A stretch of 64,000 nucleotides of DNA from Runella zeae DSM 19591. Lineage in GTDB: Bacteria; Bacteroidota; Bacteroidia; Cytophagales; Spirosomataceae. The DNA is taken from the NCBI RefSeq assembly GCF_000423565.1, contig NZ_AUIF01000011.1, positions 1-64,000 of the forward strand, in the 5' to 3' direction. Positions within the stretch are counted from its first letter, which is position 1. Every line of letters begins with the position of its first letter. Shown one piece after another: positions 28,156-36,222 of the stretch. The notes under the pieces were generated by a model, which searched no databases, had not been told where the DNA came from, and worked only from the letters and a program-made list of their open reading frames with translations. The position numbers and the translations under genes were made by a program.

Positions 28156-28850
28156 GGATTTTTTCGGACATACACATTGTTGCTGATTGATTCTAATCGT
28201 ACCTCCGGCCCACCACCGTTTACGGTTCCTTCTAGCAAATACCCCACTATCGGATTTTTTTGTTTTTTAGATTTAAAATCAATATCCAAATCCGTATAAA
28301 CCTCGCCCGTAATAGTCTTCATGGCCAAATTTGCACCTTGGGCTTTGGGGCAGCTAAAATCAACATAACCACTGATGGTTTTGGCAAATACAGGACTGCT
28401 AGCACCTTTGATGTCGATATTGCCATTGATAGTTTCTAGCTTCAACTTAGCTTGCTTTGGCAAATACACTTGGTAATTGATCTTGCTACACACATAGTAA
28501 TCATTGCCATTGCGCTCTGTGCGCCAAGTAGATTTAGACCCGGGGCAATCCTCCGCTTTGCCTTGTTTCATCATTTCTTTGTCAAAATCTGTTTTGAGTA
28601 CAATCTCTTCAGCACTAGAAGATGATTCGACAGTAAGTGCATCGTTGAGGTGGCCGCTGTTTATGGTTGCTTCAATCCTGACGGAGACTTCAGATTTGTC
28701 CCAGTATCTTACCTGAATACTATCACCAAATTTTAGATTTAGGTTTACGGTTTGTTTGGCTGAAAAGGGAATTTTCTTTTCAATGATTTTTTGGGAAAAA
28801 GCTGTATTAATTACCAATAAAGCTCCCAGCAAAAATGAAAAAGTTTTCAT
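28152..28850 (-). CDS. Secreted DUF4097-type beta-helix/adhesin-like protein (left module, second copy)
   Basis: A 232-residue exported protein with a signal peptide (1-19, cleaved near AFSQ). The body shows the short alternating strands of DUF4097 (LETINGNIDIKGA, then MKTITGEVYTDLDIDF), a parallel beta-helix-like repeat family often encoded with ECF sigma factors. It ends with EVRLESISNNVYVRKNP, close to the C-termini of the other three copies. The stop codon lies inside repeat R3, so the repeat may have landed on the gene's end. It is last in the left-hand unit after the ECF sigma, HEAT and DUF4097 genes. Function unknown. Confidence 0.8.
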   Translation of the reverse strand: MKTFSFLLGALLVINTAFSQKIIEKKIPFSAKQTVNLNLKFGDSIQVRYWDKSEVSVRIEATINSGHLNDALTVESSSSAEEIVLKTDFDKEMMKQGKAEDCPGSKSTWRTERNGNDYYVCSKINYQVYLPKQAKLKLETINGNIDIKGASSPVFAKTISGYVDFSCPKAQGANLAMKTITGEVYTDLDIDFKSKKQKNPIVGYLLEGTVNGGGPEVRLESISNNVYVRKNP

Positions 28851-28871
28851 GGCAGTATGAGTTGTAGATGG

Positions 28872-29648
28872 TTATTTTTGTTTGCGGAGATAGATATTGC
28901 TACTGATACTATTAAGTTTAATTTCCACCCCACCTCCATTGGTGGTAGCGTCGATATTATTACCACCACCTACACGAGGCATACCTTCTTTGGAAGTTTT
29001 GAGACCTAAATCAAAATCCGTGTACATTTCGCCCGTAATAGACCGAAGGCTCAAATTGGCTTTGGTATTGGCGGGCAATGTCACATCAATAAAACCACTA
29101 ATCACCGAAATAGCACTTGGTTTGGTCTGATTGACATTCGAATACACTACTTTTATATCACCACTTGTGCTGTTGGCCACTACAGGGCCTGTGACATCGT
29201 AGAGTTCAATCTTGCCATTTTTGGTTTTTATTTCTAAATCTCCCTCTACATCTTTGATATAAATATCAGCAGGGTGCCAGTTGGCTTGTTCATAAAAAAT
29301 AGCCGCTTTTTTAGGAACTCGGATTTCGTAATTGGTATTTTTACGAGATGCCTTTTCGATTTTGAGTACGTTGTTTTGGGTGGTCACCGATAGTCCAACG
29401 CCCGTATTATCAATAGCCGAATTGTACAAAGGTCTGAGTCCTTTGGCCTGCTCGGGTGGAGCCTGAAATCCATTTCCCTTGATGATTACTTCATTGCCAT
29501 CGTAGCCTTCGATTTTGAGACTTCCGGCATCCATCTCAATCACAATTTTTTGCTCTTTCGAATTGGCAAATTTGGTTTTAAACTCTTGGGCAAAAACTCC
29601 CCCAACACACCCCCACAATAAGGTGCCTACTAAAATGTTTCGTTTCAT
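28872..29648 (-). CDS. Secreted DUF4097-type protein (left module, first copy)
   Basis: A 258-residue exported protein. The signal peptide ends near GVFAQ (about 20). The mature part has repeated short strands such as LKIEGYDGNEVIIKG and LEIKTKNGKIELYDVTG, and the RSITGEMYTDFDLGL motif shared with its siblings, ending IKLNSISSNIYLRKQK. It lies 21 bases upstream of the second copy and 40 bases after the HEAT-repeat gene, so one transcript is likely. The best description is a DUF4097 surface or periplasmic protein; no enzyme motif is present. Confidence 0.8.
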   Translation of the reverse strand: MKRNILVGTLLWGCVGGVFAQEFKTKFANSKEQKIVIEMDAGSLKIEGYDGNEVIIKGNGFQAPPEQAKGLRPLYNSAIDNTGVGLSVTTQNNVLKIEKASRKNTNYEIRVPKKAAIFYEQANWHPADIYIKDVEGDLEIKTKNGKIELYDVTGPVVANSTSGDIKVVYSNVNQTKPSAISVISGFIDVTLPANTKANLSLRSITGEMYTDFDLGLKTSKEGMPRVGGGNNIDATTNGGGVEIKLNSISSNIYLRKQK

Positions 29649-29688
29649 GGTTTGATGATATAAAGTAAGATGTTGTCTTAGCCTCGCT

Positions 29689-30444
29689 TTAAGAGGTTGA
29701 TTTTTTCTTCAATTGCATGACGCCTTCTTCTGCTTTTTGACGTACAATCTCCAATGCTTCTTGATTTTGGGCTAAACGTTGCATGGCGTCGGCGGCGCGT
29801 TTTTCTTTGATAGACACCAAAATTTCAATCAATGTAAGTTGCACATTGGGATCGGTCTGAATCTTGAGTGATTGAATCAACCCTTCTCTTACCAAAGGTT
29901 CATTTTCAAACCGCCGTAATGCCTGACATGCCGCTAAACGGACGTTTATGTTGTCGTCAAAATTCATGGTATTGATGAGAATTTGGGTAATTTCAGCATC
30001 CACTTCAGGGAGATTGTTGACCTGATTGACCGCCCAAATACGTTCACTTGCCGAGGTATGTGTTTGGCTCAAATCCAAGCTTTTTTTCATGGCTATCATC
30101 TCGTGGCTCTGTGTATGTATTGCTTGAGATTTATAAAGTGTGTACCCCCTTCCGCCCGCAAATCCAACCAAAATCAAAGTCACACCCGCCGCCACTCGTA
30201 AGCCCCATGTAGTGAGTGCCTGTACTTTGGTGCGCTTGTGAAGTTGATTCACAATACGATAGCTTACCCCTGCCGACGGCTCTTGCGTGCGTGCGTTGGT
30301 AGCATAACGAAACTGCGCCGCCTGCCCTTGCAAATGAAGCGGAATGCCTTCTTGTTGAAAAAAATCGCGCAATTGCCGCTCTTCTTCCAACGAAGTTTCG
30401 CCTTCATAATATTTATTCAACAATTCTTCAATATCTTGATTCAT
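29689..30444 (-). CDS. HEAT-repeat membrane protein, putative anti-sigma factor (left module)
   Basis: A 251-residue protein. The N-terminal 80 residues are cytoplasmic and begin with an anti-sigma-like helical segment (IEELLNKYYEGETSLEEERQ) with no zinc-finger cysteines. One transmembrane helix follows (about 83-103), then about 140 extracytoplasmic residues with HEAT-like helical repeats (NVRLAACQALRRFENEPLVR). Its start overlaps the end of the ECF sigma gene by 17 bases, the usual sigma/anti-sigma coupling. A paralogue occupies the same place in the mirror module at 31765. Anti-sigma role is inferred. Confidence 0.75.
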   Translation of the reverse strand: MNQDIEELLNKYYEGETSLEEERQLRDFFQQEGIPLHLQGQAAQFRYATNARTQEPSAGVSYRIVNQLHKRTKVQALTTWGLRVAAGVTLILVGFAGGRGYTLYKSQAIHTQSHEMIAMKKSLDLSQTHTSASERIWAVNQVNNLPEVDAEITQILINTMNFDDNINVRLAACQALRRFENEPLVREGLIQSLKIQTDPNVQLTLIEILVSIKEKRAADAMQRLAQNQEALEIVRQKAEEGVMQLKKKSTS

Positions 30445-30946
30445 AGTTGTTTACTTTTAAATACCCGTCTCTCACCTCTTTCCGCGCCCTCGACAATGCC
30501 ACCCGTATGTTGTTGATGGTCATTCCGGTTATTTCTTGGATTTCTTCAAAAGAATACTCTTCTACATCTCGCAAATGCAAAATAAGCTTATGCTGCTCTG
30601 GCAATGCCTCTATAAGTTGGCGCATTAGTGCGGCGCTGTCTGAGAGTTCGGCCTGCTGATACGGTGACTTTACATTGGTGCTTATTTCTGGCAAGTTTGT
30701 GTCTGCTTCGGTACTTTGATAGGCTTTAGACTTTAGCTTATCTAAGCACATATTTCGGGTCATTTGTACGGCCAACGCTTCTACACTCTGATAATTGTCA
30801 AGTTGCTGACGGTTGCTCCACAACTTCAGCAGCACATCCTGCAATGTATCTTCCGCTTCCTCACGACTGCGAAGAAATAGCTTAGCTATTCTATAAAGGC
30901 GCCCTTGCGTAGGAAGAACGAGTTGTGTAAAAGCTTTCAAATCCAT
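30428..30946 (-). CDS. ECF-type RNA polymerase sigma factor (left module)
   Basis: A 172-residue ECF sigma factor. Region 2 (about 10-75) contains FLRSREEAEDTLQDVLLKLW, the -10-binding and core-binding helices. Region 4 (about 110-165) contains HLRDVEEYSFEEIQEITGMT followed by the NNIRVALSRARKEVR recognition helix. It is the first gene of the minus-strand module and overlaps the HEAT-repeat gene. It is divergent from a second ECF sigma gene at 31200 across a 253-base gap. Confidence 0.9.
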   Translation of the reverse strand: MDLKAFTQLVLPTQGRLYRIAKLFLRSREEAEDTLQDVLLKLWSNRQQLDNYQSVEALAVQMTRNMCLDKLKSKAYQSTEADTNLPEISTNVKSPYQQAELSDSAALMRQLIEALPEQHKLILHLRDVEEYSFEEIQEITGMTINNIRVALSRARKEVRDGYLKVNNYESRY

Positions 30947-31199
30947 TTCAATAGCAAAGACGATTGAGCCACAAAAACATTACAGTATCATCCTAGACAT
31001 ATAAACCCTATTTTTACAGTTTTATAATATCTCCCCTATACCCACCATTTTAAATAAATCATTTTCAATTACTTAACAATCAATACAGGAAATTCAATCG
31101 TACAGAAAAATATTAAAAAAAAATCTCTTTTTCCTGTAACCTTCTTACACTTCGGAAGTTTCCACGTACAAATCACCTCATTAATCATCCTCGAAACAC
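30947..31199. promoter_or_regulatory. Divergent promoter gap between two ECF modules
   Basis: About 250 A/T-rich bases without a gene that must hold the promoters for both modules. I see no clear inverted repeat, no sigma-54-like element and none of the 18-bp sites found beside the transporter genes. Autoregulation by the ECF factors is plausible but no consensus can be drawn from two promoters. Confidence 0.45.
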
Positions 31200-31775
31200 T
31201 TGAATATATTATCGGACAATGCGCTTATGCTTCGGGTAAAAGCCGGAGATTTAGACAAGATGGGCTTGCTTTTTGAGCGTTACCATCGGCCATTGTTCGC
31301 CTTTTTGTACCACATGACTTGCCAAGCCCATGCTTGCGAAGATTTGGTCCAAAATGTATTTTATAGAATGCTCAAATACCGACATACTTTCAACGGTGAT
31401 GGGGAGTTTAGAACTTGGATGTATCATTTGGCACGGAATATTTTGAATGATTCGTTTCGTCAACAAGAACGCTGGGGAGGCCCTAAATACGACATTGCCG
31501 AATTGGCCGAAAAGCTCGGCGGAGGGGTAGCAGCCGACGAACAACTCGAAAAGCAGCAAGAATTAGAAGCATTACAAGACGCCATGTCCAAGCTCAGCCC
31601 CGAACATAGAGAAGTGCTGATAATGAGCCGATACCAAGAATTAAAATACGAAGAAATCGCCAAGATTTTGAATACTACCGAAGGAGCCATCAAAGTGAGA
31701 GTGCACCGTGCTTTAGGAGAATTAAAAAAAAATTATTTACACATTGAAAAAGGAAGCAAAGCTCATGAACTGTGA
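31200..31775 (+). CDS. ECF-type RNA polymerase sigma factor (right module)
   Basis: A 191-residue ECF sigma factor. Region 2 has FLYHMTCQAHACEDLVQNVF and the WMYHLARN segment. Region 4 has LSPEHREVLIMSRYQELKYE, then the NTTEGAIKVRVHRALGELKK helix-turn-helix. The start is likely TTG at 31200 because SDNALMLRVKAGD looks like a native N-terminus; the first ATG is at 31227. It is followed with an 11-base overlap by the anti-sigma/HEAT gene. Only modestly similar to the left-module sigma factor, so the two need not be recent duplicates. Confidence 0.9.
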   Translation: MNILSDNALMLRVKAGDLDKMGLLFERYHRPLFAFLYHMTCQAHACEDLVQNVFYRMLKYRHTFNGDGEFRTWMYHLARNILNDSFRQQERWGGPKYDIAELAEKLGGGVAADEQLEKQQELEALQDAMSKLSPEHREVLIMSRYQELKYEEIAKILNTTEGAIKVRVHRALGELKKNYLHIEKGSKAHEL

Positions 31776-32580
31776 AGAGTCAAAACAACGGCTAACGGGC
31801 TGGCTAAATCACCAACTAACTGAGTCCGAACAAGAAGCCCTCAATAAACACTTAGCCGAATGCCCCGACTGTCAGCGCGAATTCGAAACCGACCGACAAT
31901 TGTGGCAGCTAATGGGAAAAGTCACCGTACCCCAGCCCAGTGAGCATTTACGTGAAGGGTTTTATGCAATGCTCAATCATTTTAAAGAAACAGAAGCGCC
32001 TAAAAAGGCGAATGTATGGCAAGAATTTATCCAAAAATGGCAACGTTTTTGGACCCCACAGCTGGCCTTACGATTGGCTTATAGTATTTGTCTCATAAGC
32101 ATAGGTTTGCTAGGGGGCTATTGGCTAAGTCGCCCCAAAGAAATGGCCTATCAAGAGCAACTGGACACCTTGACAAAAGAAGTACAAGATATGCGCCAAA
32201 TGATGATGCTTTCGCTGATTGAAAACCCTTCGGCAAGCGAGCGCCTACGTGCCGTAAGCTATACCAAAGAAATCAACGAAATAGATGGCCGTGTATTAGA
32301 GGCTTTGTTTACGACCCTCAACAACGACCCCAACGTCAATGTGCGCTTGGTAACTTTGGAAGCGCTGGCCCAAATGGCAAAAGACCCTCACGTGAGGGAG
32401 GGGTTGGTGCAATCGCTTCCCCAACAAGAGTCGCCGCTGGTGCAAGTAGCCTTGGCCGATTTGATGGTAAAACTGCAAGAAAAACGCTCTATCAGGGCAT
32501 TTAAGCAGATGCTCCGCCGTGATGATTTGAATGATTTAGTAAAAACAAAAATTCAACAAACCATCAAAGATTTGTCATAG
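31765..32580 (+). CDS. Zinc-finger anti-sigma factor with HEAT repeats (right module)
   Basis: A 271-residue protein. The N-terminal zf-HC2-type anti-sigma domain has CEESKQRL and HLAECPDC (His-x3-Cys-x2-Cys). One transmembrane helix lies near 105-122 (AYSICLISIGLLGGYWL). The outer part has a short coiled-coil then HEAT-like repeats (VNVRLVTLEALAQMAKDPHV) matching those at 29689. It would hold the neighbouring ECF factor inactive until a signal reaches the HEAT domain; that mechanism is inferred. ATG at 31765 (MNCEESK) is preferred to 31744 because the zinc domain starts at once. Confidence 0.82.
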   Translation: MNCEESKQRLTGWLNHQLTESEQEALNKHLAECPDCQREFETDRQLWQLMGKVTVPQPSEHLREGFYAMLNHFKETEAPKKANVWQEFIQKWQRFWTPQLALRLAYSICLISIGLLGGYWLSRPKEMAYQEQLDTLTKEVQDMRQMMMLSLIENPSASERLRAVSYTKEINEIDGRVLEALFTTLNNDPNVNVRLVTLEALAQMAKDPHVREGLVQSLPQQESPLVQVALADLMVKLQEKRSIRAFKQMLRRDDLNDLVKTKIQQTIKDLS

Positions 32581-32661
32581 CCACAAGCAACAGTACTACC
32601 TTACTGTCAGAAAGTTACAAAAAAAACAAATACTCTAAATACACTAATCTCTCCAATAGCT

Positions 32662-33531
32662 ATGAAACCTATCTTCCTCGCCTTACTGGCGGGCGTGGTA
32701 CTCTCTTGTACCCAAACCTCCGCCCAATCCCTTGATTTTAAAGAACAAATCAAGAAGGAGTTTACACTCCAACAAAATGCCGCCAATAGTACTTTGGCTA
32801 TTTACAATATCAACGGTTCCATTAAAGTAGAAGGCTATTCTGGAGACAAAGTGCTGATAGAAGTTGACCAGACGATTTCGGCCAAAACCAAGGAAGTCTT
32901 GGAGCAAGGCAAAGCCGAATTTAAACTGATGTTTGAACAAAAACCCGACAGTATTATCGCTTATATTTTGGAACCCTATGACTCGCGCCCCAATCGCAAC
33001 TGGAAAGGCCGAAATTACAACCGACGCATAGAATACCGCTATGACCTTGATTTCACTATCAAAATACCAAGAGCGATGAGCATTCACGTCTCAACCGTCA
33101 ACGGCGGGAATGTCACCGTCGAAAATGTAGATGGTGCGCTCCAAGCCTATAATGTCAACGGTGCCATAACGCTCACCAATGCCAAAGGTGCTACTGAGGT
33201 GCGTACTGTTAATGGCAATGTGACCGCCAACTATACGGCTATTCCGCCCGGAAAATCTGATTACAAAACCCTCAATGGAGATATCCGAATCACCTATCCT
33301 GCGGCTTTATCAGCCGACTGTGAGTTTAAGAGCTTTCGGGGAGAGTTTTATACTGATTTTGAAAATGTCGAAAACCTACCCGTCAAAGTGGTTAAGAATC
33401 AGGATCAAAAAGATGGAAAAACTACGGTTTATAAACTCAATACCGAAACCTCCGTTCGGATTGGAAATGGCGGCAAAATCTTCCGATTTGAGACCTTCAA
33501 TGGCAATATTTATATCACAAAACAATCATAA
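32662..33531 (+). CDS. Secreted DUF4097-type protein (right module, first copy)
   Basis: A 289-residue exported protein. The signal peptide has a lipobox-like VVLSC (Cys16), so lipid anchoring is possible; cleavage after SAQ is the alternative. The body repeats short strands: VSTVNGGNVTVENVDGALQA, YNVNGAITLTNAKG, VRTVNGNVTANY. It ends FETFNGNIYITKQS. It lies 81 bases after the anti-sigma gene in the same direction, mirroring 28872-29648. No catalytic motif is visible. Confidence 0.8.
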   Translation: MKPIFLALLAGVVLSCTQTSAQSLDFKEQIKKEFTLQQNAANSTLAIYNINGSIKVEGYSGDKVLIEVDQTISAKTKEVLEQGKAEFKLMFEQKPDSIIAYILEPYDSRPNRNWKGRNYNRRIEYRYDLDFTIKIPRAMSIHVSTVNGGNVTVENVDGALQAYNVNGAITLTNAKGATEVRTVNGNVTANYTAIPPGKSDYKTLNGDIRITYPAALSADCEFKSFRGEFYTDFENVENLPVKVVKNQDQKDGKTTVYKLNTETSVRIGNGGKIFRFETFNGNIYITKQS

Positions 33532-33544
33532 TCACCCTATTTTC

Positions 33545-33571
33545 GCATCCTTCGCTAGTGTAGGATGCAAA
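33545..33571 (+). terminator. Small hairpin between the two right-module DUF4097 genes
   Basis: GCATCCT (33545-33551) and AGGATGC (33562-33568) form a 7-bp stem flanked by T's and A's. Without a clear T-run it may only stabilise or modulate the transcript. Confidence 0.35.
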
Positions 33572-33618
33572 AATCAAAACAAGTCCTAACTTTCCGAAAA
33601 GAAGGCTCCATTAATACT

Positions 33619-34449
33619 ATGAAAATCATTCAATTATCTTTCGCAGCTTTTGTATTCATAACTACCCACCTGTCGGTAAATGCTCAAAATGACATCAAAG
33701 AGCAATTGGTAGTACCCTTGACCGACCCCAACAAACCGGGTAGTTTGCGCCTTAATATGGTGAATGGCTCCATCAAAATAACAGGCTACAGTGGTAAAGA
33801 AATCATCATAGATGCTACGAGCGAGGCTCCCAAACCTCACCCCAAGGAAAAAACAGATGAACTCGCAACAGGAATGAAGAAAATTTCGACGCGCGGGGGT
33901 ATTGACCTGACCGCCGAAGAACGTAACAATAACGTAAAAGTTTCTTCGCACTTTATGAAACGCCCGATGAATTTGGCGATTAAAGTACCGCAACAATTTT
34001 CACTCCAAATCAGTACGGTCAATCATGGGGATATAGTAGTCGAAAATGTAACGGGAGTACTGGAAATAAGCAATGTAAATGGTGCTATTCACCTCAACAA
34101 CGTTTCGGGTTCGGCGGTGGCTACTACCGTAAACGGCGAAGTGAAAGCCAATTTCAAGAGCGTGAACACTGATACTCCTATGGCCTTTACATCGCTCAAT
34201 GGCCGGTTGGATGTGACTTTTCCGCCAACCGCCAAATTTAACGTCAAACTTAAATCTGACAGGGGAGAAATTTACAGCGATTTTGACGTAGATGTAGACA
34301 AAACTACCCCTAAAGCCAACAAGGTTACGAAAGACGGTCTCTATAAAGTAAGCATCGACGACTGGGTAGAAGGCAAAGTCAACGGGGGAGGCAGCGAAGT
34401 GATGATGAAAAACATGCACGGCAATATTTACATCCGAAAGGCGAAGTAG
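33619..34449 (+). CDS. Secreted DUF4097-type protein (right module, second copy)
   Basis: A 276-residue exported protein. Signal peptide 1-22 (cleaved near VNAQ). Repeats include ISTVNHGDIVVENVTGVLEI, SNVNGAIHLNNVSG and ATTVNGEVKANF, then LKSDRGEIYSDFDVDV and a C-terminal MKNMHGNIYIRKAK matching the ends of the other copies. ATG at 33619 gives a normal signal peptide; an in-frame start at 33565 would place 18 charged residues before it. Last gene of the right module, followed by a long hairpin. Confidence 0.82.
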   Translation: MKIIQLSFAAFVFITTHLSVNAQNDIKEQLVVPLTDPNKPGSLRLNMVNGSIKITGYSGKEIIIDATSEAPKPHPKEKTDELATGMKKISTRGGIDLTAEERNNNVKVSSHFMKRPMNLAIKVPQQFSLQISTVNHGDIVVENVTGVLEISNVNGAIHLNNVSGSAVATTVNGEVKANFKSVNTDTPMAFTSLNGRLDVTFPPTAKFNVKLKSDRGEIYSDFDVDVDKTTPKANKVTKDGLYKVSIDDWVEGKVNGGGSEVMMKNMHGNIYIRKAK

Positions 34450-34465
34450 CTTTTTTGAACCGTGT

Positions 34466-34518
34466 TTCAACCATATAAGACATATAATTTACGCTCTTAT
34501 ATGCCTTATATGGTTGAA
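34466..34518 (+). terminator. Long hairpin ending the right ECF module
   Basis: A 22-base arm (34466-34487, starting TTCAACCATATAAG) pairs with 34497-34518 (ending TTATATGGTTGAA) with one mismatch and a 9-base loop. No T-run follows, so it may be a mRNA 3' end or a factor-dependent stop. Confidence 0.5.
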
Positions 34519-34632
34519 TAAATATGATTAATCAGAAGTCTCCTCTTCGTACTAAGAGATATAATAGGAATCATCTAAATTCGGGATGACCCATGTTTAT
34601 CAATCTTTTAAACCACACCTATTTCCCTGTTT

Positions 34633-36051
34633 ATGAAAACAGCCCTCTCGTTTCTTTTTATTCTTTTTGTCGCTCCCACCTTCGCACAAAATCCTCAACT
34701 TGAATCAATTATCAAACGTGAAATGCAAGAACGGCGAATTCCTGGCTTGCAAATTGCCGTGGTTCAACGAGGGCAAATTGTATTATCGAAATCGTATGGC
34801 ATAGCCAATATCCAATACGCTGTTCCCGTCACTTCAAAAAGCATTTTTCAAATTAATTCCTGCACCAAAGCCTTTACGGGTGTAGCCATCATGCAACTAG
34901 TAGAGGAAGGAAAGATAGACCTTGAGGCGCCTGTGTCACGCTATCTCGACAGCCTTCCACAAGCATGGCAACCAGTCAAAGTACGTCAACTACTCACCCA
35001 TGTATCAGGCCTTCCTGACGTTCTTAGAGTTTTAGAAACTTCGCCTTCCAATCTCTCCGAAGAAGCAGCATGGGCCAAAACTACCATAGCCCCGATGAGC
35101 TTTCCTACAGGAACACAGTTTAGCTACAATCAGACAAATTATGCATTATTAGGGAAAATCATTGATAAATACCGCCAAAAGCCTTTTGCTGATGTTTTTA
35201 AAGAATTACAATTTCAAGTGGCTGGAATGTCTAACACTGGTTTTGGTGATTATCGCGATGTCATTCCCAACATGACCCAAAGCTATAAATACGTTTCAAG
35301 TCTTAACGGGGAAAAATTGAAAGAGGAAAAACTTATCAATTTTAATTCCGAATTTCCGCCATTTCGTCGAACTGCTTCTGGTATGAACAGCACTGCCGAA
35401 GACGTGGCAAGGTGGATTATAGCATTACAAAAAGGGGCTTTACTCAAAACCAAAACAGCCGTTAAAACACTTTGGAAAGCAGGCACATACAACAATGGTA
35501 AGCCTACACAATGGGCATTAGGATGGATGACAAAACCCCGCCCAAAACACTCTGCCGTAGTAGCTACGGGTGGCGGACGGTCGGCCTTCTTTGTGTATCC
35601 CGAAGATGATTTAACGATTGTGGTCTTGACCAATCTATCAGGAGCTTCTCCCGAAGATTTTATTGATGAATTGGCGGGATGCTTCAACCCAGAAATCCCC
35701 GCTTCTGACCCGCTTACGGCGCTTCACATTGAGCTTCGCAAACAAGGTTTTGACCAAGCGATTGCGATTGTAAAAGAGCAAAAAGAAAAGGGGGGGATTC
35801 TGCCAACAGAAACGGATTTGAATGATTGGGCTTATAGGCTTCTTAGTAAAGGTCGGCTACTCGAAGCCCTTCCACTTTTTCATCTGAATGTGTATCTCTA
35901 TCCCGATAGTTGGAATGTATATGACAGTTATGGCGAAGCTCTTTTGAAGAATGGCCAAAAAGAAGAGGCCATCCGAATGTACAAAAAATCATTGGAACTG
36001 AACCCTCAGAATGAATACGGTAAAAAAGCACTGGAGGCGCTTATGAAATAA
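34633..36051 (+). CDS. Secreted serine hydrolase, class C beta-lactamase/PBP-like, with C-terminal TPR region
   Basis: A 472-residue exported protein with a signal peptide 1-18 (cleaved near TFAQ). The beta-lactamase-fold domain spans about 22-340: SCTKAF has nucleophile Ser76 and Lys79, SYNQTNY supplies the Tyr-x-Asn motif near 160, and VATGGGRSAFFV near 310 takes the KTG/HTG place. The C-terminal 110 residues form helical repeats including a TPR-like YGEALLKNGQKEEAIRMYKK. Such proteins are usually peptidases or esterases rather than antibiotic resistance enzymes. It is a single gene between the DUF4097 module and the next permease cluster. Confidence 0.86.
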   Translation: MKTALSFLFILFVAPTFAQNPQLESIIKREMQERRIPGLQIAVVQRGQIVLSKSYGIANIQYAVPVTSKSIFQINSCTKAFTGVAIMQLVEEGKIDLEAPVSRYLDSLPQAWQPVKVRQLLTHVSGLPDVLRVLETSPSNLSEEAAWAKTTIAPMSFPTGTQFSYNQTNYALLGKIIDKYRQKPFADVFKELQFQVAGMSNTGFGDYRDVIPNMTQSYKYVSSLNGEKLKEEKLINFNSEFPPFRRTASGMNSTAEDVARWIIALQKGALLKTKTAVKTLWKAGTYNNGKPTQWALGWMTKPRPKHSAVVATGGGRSAFFVYPEDDLTIVVLTNLSGASPEDFIDELAGCFNPEIPASDPLTALHIELRKQGFDQAIAIVKEQKEKGGILPTETDLNDWAYRLLSKGRLLEALPLFHLNVYLYPDSWNVYDSYGEALLKNGQKEEAIRMYKKSLELNPQNEYGKKALEALMK

Positions 36052-36076
36052 TACAAACTTAATTATTCCATTTTCC

Positions 36077-36116
36077 CTGTCCGTAAGTGAACTAAAAATC
36101 GTCCATTTACGGACAT
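36077..36116 (+). promoter_or_regulatory. Tandem activator sites (site B)
   Basis: CTGTCCGTAAGTGAACTA (36077-36094, weak right half) and TCGTCCATTTACGGACAT (36099-36116). Starts are 22 bp apart. The second centre lies 63 bp before the -24 GG at 36170. Confidence 0.62.
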
Positions 36117-36167
36117 TTTTGTGCCTATACACTTGCACAACTTCCTGATTTTCAAAAGTATAGCTTC

Positions 36168-36184
36168 TTGGCATAAGTATTGCC
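36168..36184 (+). promoter_or_regulatory. Sigma-54-like promoter of permease 4
   Basis: TTGGCATAAGTATTGCC has GG and GC exactly 10 bases apart, the best -24/-12 match in the window. Predicted start near 36195, about 28 bases before the permease ATG. Confidence 0.72.
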
Positions 36185-36222
36185 CCGTGCTATAAGTTAA
36201 GACATAAAAACCCAATGCAGCT

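Noticed and set aside
34633-36051. Antibiotic-resistance beta-lactamase
   Set aside because: The SxxK and YxN motifs define the fold only; the C-terminal helical-repeat region and general pattern fit peptidase/esterase-like serine hydrolases.
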